From: Enterococcus sp. RIT-PI-f
GTDB lineage: Bacteria > Bacillota > Bacilli > Lactobacillales > Enterococcaceae
NCBI RefSeq assembly: GCF_001297065.1
Contig: NZ_LHOX01000011.1
Span: 124,001 to 188,000 of the forward strand
DNA length: 64,000 nt
Direction of reading: 5' to 3'
The notes under the pieces were generated by a model, which did no database searches, was not told where the DNA came from, and saw nothing but the letters and a program-made list of their open reading frames with translations. This document shows, piece after piece, positions 1 to 10,344 of the stretch (position 1 is its first letter; each line of letters opens with the position of its first letter). The translations under genes were made by a program, and so were the position numbers.

Positions 1-1567
1 CGACTAAACCGGCAAAGACCAAATCATTTTCAACGATTTCTGATTCGAGGTTTTCTGGTATGGCAGCAACATATTTATAGGCCATACCTAGCACCCGCAA
101 CGCTTGTTTAGCCATATCGGTATTATTGGTCAAAATGGCTTGTTTTTGCTGATCATCCATTGGTACTTCTTGTCCATCCAATAACACTTTTGCCGTGCGG
201 CCTAGCAGCACATCTGGTGCACCTTTCACAGCTACAAGATAGCGGCCATCTTCTTGTTGATGGATCGTACTCATCAATTTTCGATCAGAATCAAAAGGCA
301 GATCGGCCACACGTGGTTCTTGGTCAACCAAATCACGGACGTGGAACCCTTGATCCATCCCAAATTGCACAAGGGCAGTTTCAGTTGGGTCACCAATCAA
401 ATTGCCTTCTTCACCGAATTTGGTGTCATTGGCAAAGTTCATGACTTTCAACGCCATGTTGTCCAACGGAATGTCTTCGGTCGCAGCATGTTGATGATTG
501 TTGACATACAATTTTTCAACGGTCATTTGATTCAATGTTAGCGTACCCGTTTTATCTGATGCAATAATATCTGTCGCGCCTAATGTTTCAACAGCTGGCA
601 ACTTGCGGATAACCGCATTGCGTTTGGCCATCACTTGCGTGCCTAATGCCAAAATGATCGTTACAATGGCAGGCAGTCCTTCTGGAATCGCCGCCACAGC
701 TAATGAGATGGATGTCAGCAACATGTCAACCCATGAAGTGTTATTAAAGATCGTGCCGACAAAGAACATGATCACTGCAATCACGATGATCGCAATCGTT
801 AAAAATTTGCCTAATTCATTCAAATTACGTTTGAGCGGTGTTTCCGTTTCTTGGGCGCTAGCCAGCATGCCGGCAATCTTACCTACTTCAGTGCCCATCC
901 CTGTATTGACAACGACGCCTTTTCCTCGGCCATAGGTCACATTGCTGTTTGAATAAGCCATATTGACCCGATCACCGATCCCGATGTCGTTGCCCTCGAT
1001 CACTGTCAGTTCTTTTTCAACAGGGACCGATTCACCTGTCAGTGCAGCTTCTTCGATCTTTAGGGAACTTGCTTCTAATAAACGTAAATCTGCGGGAACG
1101 ACATCGCCAGCTTCTAATAAAACGATATCGCCGGGAACCAACTCATCACTTTTGACCGTCACAGTGTGGCCATTACGTAAAATATTGGCATTTGGTGTCG
1201 ACATTTCCCGCAATGCTTCGATCGCTTGTTCAGCCTTGGCTTCTTGAACGACACCCATGATCGCATTGATAATGACAACAGCTAAAATAATGATCGAATC
1301 AACAAATTCATGCGAAACGGCAGCTGAGATGATCGCTGCGGCCAACAAGACAATGATCATCAAGTCTTTGAATTGTTCAAAGAATTTTTGGAGCATTGAT
1401 TTTTTCTTGCCTTCTTCAAGTTCGTTGGGACCGTATTCAGCCAAGCGTTTCTTGGCCTCATCGTTTGTGAGTCCATTGGTATCTGATTGCAATTCTTGCA
1501 ACACACTTGCGGTATCTTGCGCATAGAAAGCCTGCGCCAATTGTTCTTTTTTGTTTTCTTCCGACAT
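1..1567 (-). CDS. Cation-transporting P-type ATPase (Ca2+/Mn2+ type), 3' end outside window
   Basis: N-terminal 522 codons of a P2-type ATPase; the gene runs off the left edge. In order are an N-terminal cation-ATPase domain, the actuator LTGES motif near residue 177, the M4 ion-site motif PEGLPA near residue 292 as in SERCA-type calcium pumps, and the phosphorylation motif DKTGT near residue 338. The start ATG at 1567 follows a GGGAGGAAAT ribosome site. Family members pump cations out of the cytoplasm at the cost of ATP. The riboswitch just upstream is of the manganese-sensing class, and related lactococcal and pneumococcal ATPases under this riboswitch export Mn2+ (or Ca2+), so Mn2+ efflux is the likely job. 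This is inference; substrate residues beyond M4 are not visible because the C-terminus is missing. Confidence 0.93.
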   Translation of the reverse strand, partial: MSEENKKEQLAQAFYAQDTASVLQELQSDTNGLTNDEAKKRLAEYGPNELEEGKKKSMLQKFFEQFKDLMIIVLLAAAIISAAVSHEFVDSIIILAVVIINAIMGVVQEAKAEQAIEALREMSTPNANILRNGHTVTVKSDELVPGDIVLLEAGDVVPADLRLLEASSLKIEEAALTGESVPVEKELTVIEGNDIGIGDRVNMAYSNSNVTYGRGKGVVVNTGMGTEVGKIAGMLASAQETETPLKRNLNELGKFLTIAIIVIAVIMFFVGTIFNNTSWVDMLLTSISLAVAAIPEGLPAIVTIILALGTQVMAKRNAVIRKLPAVETLGATDIIASDKTGTLTLNQMTVEKLYVNNHQHAATEDIPLDNMALKVMNFANDTKFGEEGNLIGDPTETALVQFGMDQGFHVRDLVDQEPRVADLPFDSDRKLMSTIHQQEDGRYLVAVKGAPDVLLGRTAKVLLDGQEVPMDDQQKQAILTNNTDMAKQALRVLGMAYKYVAAIPENLESEIVENDLVFAGLV

Positions 1568-1611
1568 CCTATTTCCTCCCTTGTATTACCTTCCTTTATT
1601 GTACATGAAAT

Positions 1612-1745
1612 GAAAAAAAATAGACTTATGTATGCACTGGAACACATACATAAGTCTCACTATTTAAGGCAACACCAGAAATTGCTTTCAGGATGGTGAT
1701 GTTGCCGCGGATTGAAAAACCGCCAGTTACTCCCTCATGATCATA
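1612..1745 (-). promoter_or_regulatory. yybP-ykoY manganese riboswitch with overlapping terminator
   Basis: On the minus strand, upstream of the P-type ATPase, the leader reads CATGAGGGAGTAAC, then CGCGGCAACATCACC, then GTGAGACTTATG. This matches the yybP-ykoY layout GGGGAGUA ... AGACCUU with a closing P1 helix. P1 would be CATGAG (1739-1734) with CTTATG. The same CTTATG is the left arm of a 13-bp terminator hairpin (1622-1657) followed by eight U, so ligand-stabilised P1 and the terminator exclude each other. The predicted logic is that Mn2+ turns the exporter on. Seen: motifs and the competing helices. Known: the class senses Mn2+. Inferred: switching direction. Confidence 0.85.
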
Positions 1746-1757
1746 TCAATAACACTC

Positions 1758-1786
1758 ATTATACAAAAAGTTTTCTTTCGTTGCAA
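1758..1786 (-). promoter_or_regulatory. Promoter of the riboswitch/P-type ATPase unit
   Basis: On the minus strand TTGCAA (1786-1781), a 17-bp spacer and TATAAT (1763-1758) form a strong vegetative promoter. Transcription would begin just before the riboswitch aptamer. Confidence 0.75.
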
Positions 1787-1817
1787 TCCAAAGCGCTAGG
1801 ATAAGCCATCAAAAGTT

Positions 1818-3874
<2,057 letters not shown>

Positions 3875-3943
3875 CATAATTCTTCGCTAGTTTTTTCTTT
3901 TTTTGTTCGGAATGAAGCTGTCTAAGCAGCCGATTTCCTCACT

Positions 3944-3973
3944 TTGAAAAACAGGGTCGATATTTGTTATAAT
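3944..3973 (+). promoter_or_regulatory. Promoter for the small membrane protein gene
   Basis: TTGAAA (3944-3949), an 18-bp spacer and TATAAT (3968-3973), about 30 bp before the ATG at 4005. Confidence 0.65.
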
Positions 3974-4004
3974 AGAGATAAATCACCTGTTGAAAGGAAC
4001 GCTT

Positions 4005-4277
4005 ATGTCAAAATCTAACAAACGATTTTTTTGGCTGTCTATCTTACTGACAGTCATTCATCTGATTGGTTCAAGTTATTATCTGTATGCTTATGCCTAC
4101 TTCAATGGCCAAGGCCACGCATCGGCATTTGCTGCGATTGTGACTGTACTGCGCATCATGCTTCTGGCTTGGTTCGCTTATTGCGGCTACCGTGCATTGC
4201 ATGATCAGCAAAAATTAACTTGGCTGTATATCGCCCTCTTTTTTGTCAATTTGGTCTGTCCGTATTTGTTTCAATAA
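4005..4277 (+). CDS. Small membrane protein of unknown function
   Basis: A 90-residue protein not recognised by family. The ATG at 4005 is chosen because GAAAGGA lies six bases upstream; an in-frame TTG at 3990 overlaps that site and is unlikely. Three hydrophobic stretches are visible (about residues 9-30, 40-60 and 70-88), with a basic N-terminus (MSKSNKR), so it is probably an integral membrane protein with three helices. It has its own promoter and is followed by 53 bp before the Nudix gene, so the two may be co-transcribed up to the terminator at 5167. No function is inferred. Confidence 0.75.
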   Translation: MSKSNKRFFWLSILLTVIHLIGSSYYLYAYAYFNGQGHASAFAAIVTVLRIMLLAWFAYCGYRALHDQQKLTWLYIALFFVNLVCPYLFQ

Positions 4278-4330
4278 AGACAGGTCATTAAAAAAACATG
4301 CCCACAAATGAATCTATGCAGGAGAAACCC

Positions 4331-5161
4331 ATGGAAAAATTCATCTCTAAATCAGCAGAAAAACATTATTACGAACAAGAAGCTTCAGAAGCTGACTTTC
4401 TTGCTTGGTACCAAGAACAAGATCAACCAAAATATGAAAAACCTTCCGTAACCGTCGATATGGTCTTGATGTGCTACAACAAAGAAGAGGAACAATTGAA
4501 AATTGCCTTGATCCAACGAAAAGGTCATCCTTTTCGCAATTCTTGGGCACTGCCTGGCGGATTCGTCAATCCCCAAGAATCCACCGGTGATAGTGTCATT
4601 CGTGAAACCAATGAAGAAATTGGTGTGACGATCTCTAAGCAGAATATCGAACAATTGCATACCTTCAGTACCCCAAATCGCGATCCGCGAGGTTGGGTCA
4701 TCACTGTCAGCTATCTAGCATTCATTGGGGAAGAACCTTTGAGTGCGGGGGATGATGCCAATCAAGTCCGCTGGTTTTCTTTAGAGCGCCAGGGTCATCG
4801 ACTATTGTTGAGCAGTGGTGAGATCGAGATCATCCTAGACATGCAGTCAGGGGATTCTATCGGGAAAGACACCCTGGCTTTCGACCATAGTGCCATTATT
4901 TTGAAAGCTTTCCAACGCGTTGCCAACAAAATGGAACATGAGCCGCAAGTCCTTTTGGTCTTAGGTCCGGATTTTACGATCACAGAAGCCCGCAAAGTCT
5001 TTGCCAAGTTCTTAGGGATCGACTTTAAACTGATCGACCATTCCAACTTCAAAAAATCCATGCTGCAATACTTGATCGAAGTTGGCGAAAAGCCAGTTGG
5101 TATCGGCCGCCCATCAAAGATCTACCGCTTGAATGATGCTGTATTAGACAATAAAATGTAA
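4331..5161 (+). CDS. Nudix-domain regulator with C-terminal winged helix (NrtR-like)
   Basis: 276 residues from the ATG at 4331, which has AGGAG six bases upstream; the in-frame ATG at 4298 lacks a site. Residues about 35-170 form a Nudix domain with an intact Nudix box (GGFVNPQE, then RETNEEIGV). The C-terminal third, with NFKKSM and the GRPSKIYRL end, resembles the DNA-binding winged helix of NrtR-type regulators that sense ADP-ribose and control NAD metabolism. Unlike classical NrtR, which often has a degenerate box, the catalytic glutamates are present, so it could also hydrolyse a nucleotide sugar. No NAD genes are adjacent. Family assignment is good; the regulatory role is inferred. Confidence 0.85.
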   Translation: MEKFISKSAEKHYYEQEASEADFLAWYQEQDQPKYEKPSVTVDMVLMCYNKEEEQLKIALIQRKGHPFRNSWALPGGFVNPQESTGDSVIRETNEEIGVTISKQNIEQLHTFSTPNRDPRGWVITVSYLAFIGEEPLSAGDDANQVRWFSLERQGHRLLLSSGEIEIILDMQSGDSIGKDTLAFDHSAIILKAFQRVANKMEHEPQVLLVLGPDFTITEARKVFAKFLGIDFKLIDHSNFKKSMLQYLIEVGEKPVGIGRPSKIYRLNDAVLDNKM

Positions 5162-5166
5162 TGTGT

Positions 5167-5198
5167 AAAACCCTCCAAACGCGTGTTTGGAGGGTTTT
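5167..5198. terminator. Bidirectional terminator between the Nudix gene and the tldR/guide RNA unit
   Basis: A 14-bp perfect stem (AAAACCCTCCAAAC and its complement) around a 4-base loop, with T-runs at both sides. It ends the Nudix transcript and, on the minus strand, would stop the guide-RNA-like transcript right after the putative guide. Confidence 0.85.
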
Positions 5199-5301
5199 AC
5201 TGGCTAATCATAATTAGTGAACGTGGTTCCTAGAAACAAAAGCCGCTATTGGCTTTTTCTATACCCTAGGCGAACCCTGGCGTTCCTTCCAGTTTTGACC
5301 A
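5199..5301 (-). ncRNA. Putative TldR guide RNA (scaffold plus guide)
   Basis: The minus-strand DNA directly after the tldR stop can fold into nested helices: an outer GAACG/CGTTC pair, GGTT/AACC with CCTAG/CTAGG, and an apical AAAAGCC/GGCTTTT hairpin. It then ends GTTCAC (5222-5217). This is where TnpB omega-RNAs carry their scaffold, with the guide following the end. The 18 bases that remain before the terminator, TAATTATGATTAGCCAGT (5216-5199), would be the guide. Its first 7-8 bases recur in two promoters of the adjacent opp locus. The RNA may also include the 3' part of tldR. Caution: the guide itself has a short CTAAT/ATTAG self-complementarity. Structure seen; function inferred. Confidence 0.6.
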
Positions 5302-6297
5302 TCAAGAGCCCATCTGTGACAATAATTCTGTCATTTTTTGGTTTTCCGTTGCCGACAAAGGGACAAAATGCAGCTCTTTCCCATACCATTTGGCTTTATA
5401 CTGCATTTTACGGATAAATTGGTGCCAATCGCTGACACTATAATTACCAGCGACATCCATATCTTCATTGATTTTTTCAATAAAAATCGTGTCGTACTGT
5501 TTAACTAAGTGGTAACTCATTTGATCAATATATTCCCGCTTTTGACAGCCATGAAGCCGATAAAGTTTGGCCACTTTGCCTTTTTGCTTTTGATAATTGC
5601 GGGCATTGTTCAAGAGGATCTTCTTGCGTTTGACCGCTTTGGCTTTGATCGTTAACTTATTTTCCGCCTTCACTAATTTTTGCAGCGTTGATAAGGCATG
5701 CGTACAGGCTACTGGCAAAGAATGGTTGGCCTGTACCAGGATTTGCGGATCAAAGATCAGTGCAATATTCTGTTGTTGTTTTGGCAGAGGTTCAACTTCT
5801 TCCAAACATAAAATCGATACATAAAATTCAGTCCCGTTTTTTGCTGAGATAGTCGCTGATTTGATCGTTCCTTTGATTTCCCGATGCAATTTCACCGGTA
5901 CCAATGATTTCAATTTCGGCAGCTTGAGTTGATCGTCGACAAAATAGATCGTATGTTGCTGATTGTTTGTCGTGTATGATTGCCACACACTTTTTTTGGT
6001 TTTCATTTTTGGAAAGCCAGCCCGTTTTTGGAAATAATTCCGAAAAGCCCGTTCTAGATTCCGTTGTGCATTCGCTAATGCTAAACTATCCGTTTCTTTT
6101 AAAAACGGATAGTCTTTCTTCAATTTAGCTGGTGTTAACCCTAACTTTACTTCCTTGTTTGCCAATTCATCCATTTTTGCTTTCAATAATTGATTGTATG
6201 TAAATCTAACACAACCAAACGTTTCAATGAAGAATTGTTTTTGCTGTCCATTAGGATAGATCCGAAATTTGTATGCTTTTAAAACACTCAGTTTCAT
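5302..6297 (-). CDS. TnpB-like nuclease-dead protein (TldR type), opp-linked
   Basis: An intact 331-residue reading frame with the TnpB/OrfB fold: N-terminal KAYKFRIYPN, the recognition region, a RuvC-II glutamate in IFIEKIN (E274), and the YKAKWYGK motif near 300. It stops soon after, so the CxxC zinc ribbon and the RuvC-III aspartate motif are absent. The RuvC-I GIDLG motif is replaced by IFDPQ (D183 may remain). DNA cleavage is therefore unlikely. Nuclease-dead TnpB homologues (TldRs) acting as RNA-guided repressors, including oppF-linked ones in enterococci, have been described. The gene starts 28 bp after oppF with an AGGAGG site, on the same strand, and has no tnpA or transposon ends nearby. 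The frame carries no stops, which argues for selection rather than decay. Confidence 0.85.
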   Translation of the reverse strand: MKLSVLKAYKFRIYPNGQQKQFFIETFGCVRFTYNQLLKAKMDELANKEVKLGLTPAKLKKDYPFLKETDSLALANAQRNLERAFRNYFQKRAGFPKMKTKKSVWQSYTTNNQQHTIYFVDDQLKLPKLKSLVPVKLHREIKGTIKSATISAKNGTEFYVSILCLEEVEPLPKQQQNIALIFDPQILVQANHSLPVACTHALSTLQKLVKAENKLTIKAKAVKRKKILLNNARNYQKQKGKVAKLYRLHGCQKREYIDQMSYHLVKQYDTIFIEKINEDMDVAGNYSVSDWHQFIRKMQYKAKWYGKELHFVPLSATENQKMTELLSQMGS

Positions 6298-6325
6298 CTC
6301 CTCCTAACCCTATCCCCCTATACCT

Positions 6326-7273
6326 TTAAACCAATACTTGCCCCTTTTTTTGTGCCAATTTTTCTTGATACTGTGCGACTTCATTTTTTGCTGCATAAAC
6401 GAAATGACCTGGTGCGATCTCTTCCATTTGTCTTGGTTGATCATCTGTAGGTTCGCTGACATATTTGATCCGTTTCCGCTGACGTTCATGGTCAGGATCT
6501 GGTAATGGAATTGCTGATAAAAGACTCTCTGTATATGGATGTACACCATAATGATAGATTTCATCACTCGTGCCGACTTCCAACAATTTCCCGTTGTGCA
6601 TAACGCCGATACGGTCACTGATATGTTTGACCATTGACAAATCATGGGCAATGAACAGATACGTCAGTTTATGTTGTTCTTGCAAATCTTGCAGCAGGTT
6701 GACTACCTGTGCTTGGATCGACACATCCAACGCTGAGATGGGTTCATCACAAATGATAAATTTAGGGTCAACAGCCAATGCGCGGGCAATACCGATCCGT
6801 TGCCGTTGTCCACCTGAAAATTCATGAGGATAGCGCGTGCCATGACTTGGATTCAAGCCAACAGTTTTCAACAAGTCGTCTACACGCTGGTTCCGTTCTG
6901 TTTCGTTTTTGGCTAAACCATTGATATCGATACCTTCTGCAATGATGTCCCGCACTTTCATCCGCGGATTCAAGGAAGCATATGGATCTTGGAAAACCAT
7001 TTGCACTTCACGACGAAAATCGGCCAAGTCTTTTTTGCCTTTGATCTTCATTACATCGTGTCCATCAAAGAGTACTTCCCCTCCGGTCGGGTTGTTCAAC
7101 CGAATCACTGTCCGACCAGTAGTGGATTTTCCACTGCCTGACTCGCCAACTAGTCCAAAGGTTTCTCCTTCATAGATTTTAAAGGAGATGTCATCAACGG
7201 CTTTGACTTCGTCTTTGCGGCCAACATTAAAATATTGCTTTAAATTATTTACTTCAAGTAAAACTTTTTCCAA
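6326..7273 (-). CDS. oppF: Oligopeptide ABC transporter ATP-binding protein OppF
   Basis: Cytoplasmic ATPase of the oligopeptide importer, pairing with OppD to power uptake through OppBC. The 315 residues show Walker A GESGSGKST near residue 42, the signature SGGQRQR near 155, Walker B FIICDEP near 175, and the C-terminal Opp/Dpp extension (HPYTESLLSAIP). The start is a TTG at 7273 with an AAGGAGGAG site. The gene follows oppD closely and precedes the tldR gene by 28 bp, so the repressor-like gene is likely on the opp transcript. Confidence 0.95.
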   Translation of the reverse strand: MEKVLLEVNNLKQYFNVGRKDEVKAVDDISFKIYEGETFGLVGESGSGKSTTGRTVIRLNNPTGGEVLFDGHDVMKIKGKKDLADFRREVQMVFQDPYASLNPRMKVRDIIAEGIDINGLAKNETERNQRVDDLLKTVGLNPSHGTRYPHEFSGGQRQRIGIARALAVDPKFIICDEPISALDVSIQAQVVNLLQDLQEQHKLTYLFIAHDLSMVKHISDRIGVMHNGKLLEVGTSDEIYHYGVHPYTESLLSAIPLPDPDHERQRKRIKYVSEPTDDQPRQMEEIAPGHFVYAAKNEVAQYQEKLAQKKGQVLV

Positions 7274-7286
7274 CCGTTTCTCCTCC

Positions 7287-8342
7287 TTAGACTGTTGTTT
7301 GGCTATTCTTTTCTTGGAATTTTTTCCACCGAATCAAAATTTCGTCAGGCGGCGTTACTTTCGGTGCTTGGGGTGCCAATAACCAAGTAGCGGCCTTATG
7401 GGTCGGTGATACGTCAAAGAATGGCGGTTGTTCTTCTGCATCGATTTGCAATGCAAATTCGTTCCGCGGATAAAATGCATCACCGGTCGGCGGATCCAAT
7501 AAATCTGGTGGTGATCCAGGAATCGCATAAAGGCGATCGCCGGTCCCTTCCAACGTTGGCATTGATCCTAACAAGCCCCATGTATAGGGATGCTGCGGAT
7601 TGTAAAAGATTTCCTCTGCTGTACCTACTTCAACGATCTTCCCACCATACATCACGGCTACACGGTCTGCAACGTTGGCAACGACCCCTAGATCATGGGT
7701 GATAAAGACAATCGATGAATTGATTTTCTTTTGGATATCTTTGAGCAACTCTAAGATTTGTGCTTGGATCGTTACATCCAATGCAGTTGTAGGTTCATCG
7801 GCAATCAAGATTTGCGGATAGCAGATCAACGCGATCGCAATGACGATCCGTTGGCGTTGTCCACCTGAGAACTGATGGGGATAATTCTTTAAGCGTTTTT
7901 CGGCATTTGGGATGCCAACCAGATTTAATAAGTCTAAGGCTTGTTTCAGCCCTTCTTTTTTGCTGATTTTGTTGTGTTTCATCAATGACTCTGCCACCTG
8001 TTTGCCAATTGGCATTGTTGGGTCAAGAGAAGTCATTGGGTCTTGGAAAATCATCGCGATCTCTTTGCCGCGGATTTTTTGCAATTCTTTTTCAGTTTTG
8101 GTCAGAATATCGGTACCATTGAACAAGATTTGTCCATTGTCGACATTGGCATTGCTGGCTAATAGTCCCATAATGCTGCGTGTCGTCACAGATTTGCCAC
8201 TCCCTGATTCTCCCACGATCGCTAATGTTTCGCCTTTATACAAATCGAAACTGACATCGCGGATTGCTTTGACTTTACCGGCAAAGGTATCAAAGGAGAT
8301 CTCTAAATTTTTCACTTCTAAGACTTTTTTCATCGCAATCAC
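7287..8342 (-). CDS. oppD: Oligopeptide ABC transporter ATP-binding protein OppD
   Basis: Second ATPase subunit of the oligopeptide importer. 351 residues with Walker A GESGSGKSV, signature SGGQRQR, Walker B ILIADEP and the C-terminal oligopeptide-ABC region containing PGSPPDLLDPPTGDAF. The GTG at 8342 overlaps the oppC stop by four bases (GTGA); an in-frame ATG at 8333 is an alternative. Thirteen bases separate it from oppF. Confidence 0.95.
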   Translation of the reverse strand: MIAMKKVLEVKNLEISFDTFAGKVKAIRDVSFDLYKGETLAIVGESGSGKSVTTRSIMGLLASNANVDNGQILFNGTDILTKTEKELQKIRGKEIAMIFQDPMTSLDPTMPIGKQVAESLMKHNKISKKEGLKQALDLLNLVGIPNAEKRLKNYPHQFSGGQRQRIVIAIALICYPQILIADEPTTALDVTIQAQILELLKDIQKKINSSIVFITHDLGVVANVADRVAVMYGGKIVEVGTAEEIFYNPQHPYTWGLLGSMPTLEGTGDRLYAIPGSPPDLLDPPTGDAFYPRNEFALQIDAEEQPPFFDVSPTHKAATWLLAPQAPKVTPPDEILIRWKKFQEKNSQTTV

Positions 8343-9382
8343 TCTTTCATTTTCGGATCAAAGGCATCTCGTAAACCATCTGCGAGCAAGTTAAAACCAA
8401 TCATGATCACAGATAAAGTCACAGCCGGTACCCACATTTGGTAAGGCAAGAACAAGAACGTTTTGTACCCATCACTCAACAACATCCCCAATGAAGCTGC
8501 AGGTGGTTTCAAGCCCAGTCCAATGAAGCTCAGGAAGGCCTCGAAGAAAATCGCAGAGGGGATACTAAACATCATTTGAACGATAATGACGCTTGAGATA
8601 TTCGGCAAGATATGTTTCATGGCAATTTTGGAGCGACTCTCACCTAAAGTCGTTGCTGCTAAGACAAATTCTTGGTCTTTCAATTTCATCGTTTGTGCTC
8701 GGACGATCCGTGCCATTGGAATCCAGTTGGTGATGGCCATGGCAGCCACGATCGATGGAATCCCTGGTTCAAAGACGACTAGCATCAAAATCATGACCAC
8801 TAGGTTGGGAATCCCTGAAAGGATTTCCAAGAAGCGTTGCATCACATTATCTGCACGTCCACCCAATAAGCCTGAAATCAAGCCATAGGTCACACCGAAA
8901 ACGATATCCAACAGCGCAGCGATAAACGCAATCAATAAGGAGATACGCGTACCCACGAACAATCGGCTCAACAAGTCACGACCTAAGCCATCTGTTCCCA
9001 ATAAGTAATAGGTGCCGTCAGGGACATTGGCAGCGGCATATTTATCAACTAGTTCTCCACCTACCGTTGCGTAACCATTCAACCCATTGATATTAATACC
9101 TGGGATTTTGGGCGGTAAATTGGTAAATTTTACATTTTGAGCTGTTGGATCATGAGGCGATACGAAAATCGTAATGATCGAGATCGCAATGATGATCAAC
9201 AGTAAAACAATAGAAAAGACGGCTGCTTTATTTTTCTTCAAACGACGCCAAGAATCTTGGAAGAAGGTCAAAGATGGTGTGGCAATCGCTTCTCGTTCTT
9301 CTTTGGTATTTTTTTGTAATGGTTGAAATTTTGCTGCATCAATCGCAGCTACTTCATTTGCTGTATAAGGCTTCTCTGCCAT
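8339..9382 (-). CDS. oppC: Oligopeptide ABC transporter permease OppC
   Basis: Inner-membrane permease of the importer. 347 residues: a cytoplasmic N-terminal tail, a first membrane segment near residues 55-78, an extracytoplasmic loop, then five further segments containing the EAA coupling loop (AATTLGESRSKIAMKHILPN). The ATG at 9382 overlaps the oppB stop (TAATG), a sign of translational coupling. Together with OppB it forms the channel. Confidence 0.95.
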   Translation of the reverse strand: MAEKPYTANEVAAIDAAKFQPLQKNTKEEREAIATPSLTFFQDSWRRLKKNKAAVFSIVLLLIIIAISIITIFVSPHDPTAQNVKFTNLPPKIPGININGLNGYATVGGELVDKYAAANVPDGTYYLLGTDGLGRDLLSRLFVGTRISLLIAFIAALLDIVFGVTYGLISGLLGGRADNVMQRFLEILSGIPNLVVMILMLVVFEPGIPSIVAAMAITNWIPMARIVRAQTMKLKDQEFVLAATTLGESRSKIAMKHILPNISSVIIVQMMFSIPSAIFFEAFLSFIGLGLKPPAASLGMLLSDGYKTFLFLPYQMWVPAVTLSVIMIGFNLLADGLRDAFDPKMKE

Positions 9383-10323
9383 TAGCCACGACTCCCTTCT
9401 GATACACGGATCCGCGGATCAACGATACCGTATAAAATATCTACGATCAAAATCACAAAGACCAACATAGCAGAATACAAAATCGTGACTGCCATGATCG
9501 TTGGATAGTCATTGGTCATGATTGATTTAACGAACTGCTCCCCGATTCCAGGAATGGCAAAAATGTTTTCAACAACCAATGACCCTGTCATTAAACCAAC
9601 TGCTAATGGTCCTAATAAGGTCAATAAGGGAATCAAACTGTTCCGCAACCCATGTTTAAAGGCAATTTCCCAGCGGCTAAGCCCTTTGGCTCTGGCCAAT
9701 TCTACATAGTCGCTGTGCAAGACTTCTACCATCTCAGTTCGAATGAACCTGGCCGAATCTGCCAATGGCGACATAGCCAGGGCGACAGTTGGTAAAATGG
9801 TACTTGCGAAAGTTTCCCACTTCGCAATTGGCAACACACCCAGTTTGATTGCAAAAATGTATTGCAGTAATACTGCGAACACAAAGTTCGGGATCGAACG
9901 ACCCAAGATGGCTACCAACGTCGATGTTGTATCCACCCACGTATTTTGTTTCATTGCTGAGATCGTTCCTAGAATAATCCCAAAGAACGTACCGAAAATG
10001 ATTGCTTGGACACCCAATTGCAAGGATGGGCCAATTCGGCCTGACAATAAATTCGCTACAGGTTGATTCTTAAATTGGAAGGAGATCCCGAAGTCACCCT
10101 TCACTAGATTCATCAGATAAAGTCCGTATTGGACAATGATTGGCTTGTCTAATCCAGCTTGCTTATTCAGCAAAGCAATTTGTTCTGGACTCAATTTTTC
10201 TGCATTGGTATATGGTGTTCCTGGCAAGAATTGCATCAAGAAAAATGTGATGGTGGCAATCAACCACAAGGTAAGTACCATATAGAATACTCGTTTTAAT
10301 AAATATTTCAAAAAGCCGTTCAC
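9382..10323 (-). CDS. oppB: Oligopeptide ABC transporter permease OppB
   Basis: Inner-membrane permease, 313 residues with six predicted helices and the EAA loop (ELARAKGLSRWEIAFKHGLRN). The start is GTG at 10323, preceded by AAGGGGG. It is the first gene of oppBCDF-tldR. Unusually, it is separated from oppA by an oppositely oriented DUF3899 gene, so oppBCDF needs either read-through past that gene or a promoter of its own in 10324-10407, where only weak minus-strand -10 sequences are visible. Confidence 0.95.
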   Translation of the reverse strand: MNGFLKYLLKRVFYMVLTLWLIATITFFLMQFLPGTPYTNAEKLSPEQIALLNKQAGLDKPIIVQYGLYLMNLVKGDFGISFQFKNQPVANLLSGRIGPSLQLGVQAIIFGTFFGIILGTISAMKQNTWVDTTSTLVAILGRSIPNFVFAVLLQYIFAIKLGVLPIAKWETFASTILPTVALAMSPLADSARFIRTEMVEVLHSDYVELARAKGLSRWEIAFKHGLRNSLIPLLTLLGPLAVGLMTGSLVVENIFAIPGIGEQFVKSIMTNDYPTIMAVTILYSAMLVFVILIVDILYGIVDPRIRVSEGSRG

Positions 10324-10344
10324 GCGTTTTCCCCCTTAAGTATT

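Noticed and set aside
5302-6297. Plain IS200/IS605 insertion sequence or decayed tnpB
   Set aside because: No tnpA, no transposon ends and no frame damage; operon-like spacing with oppF and a retained guide-like RNA fit a domesticated gene better.
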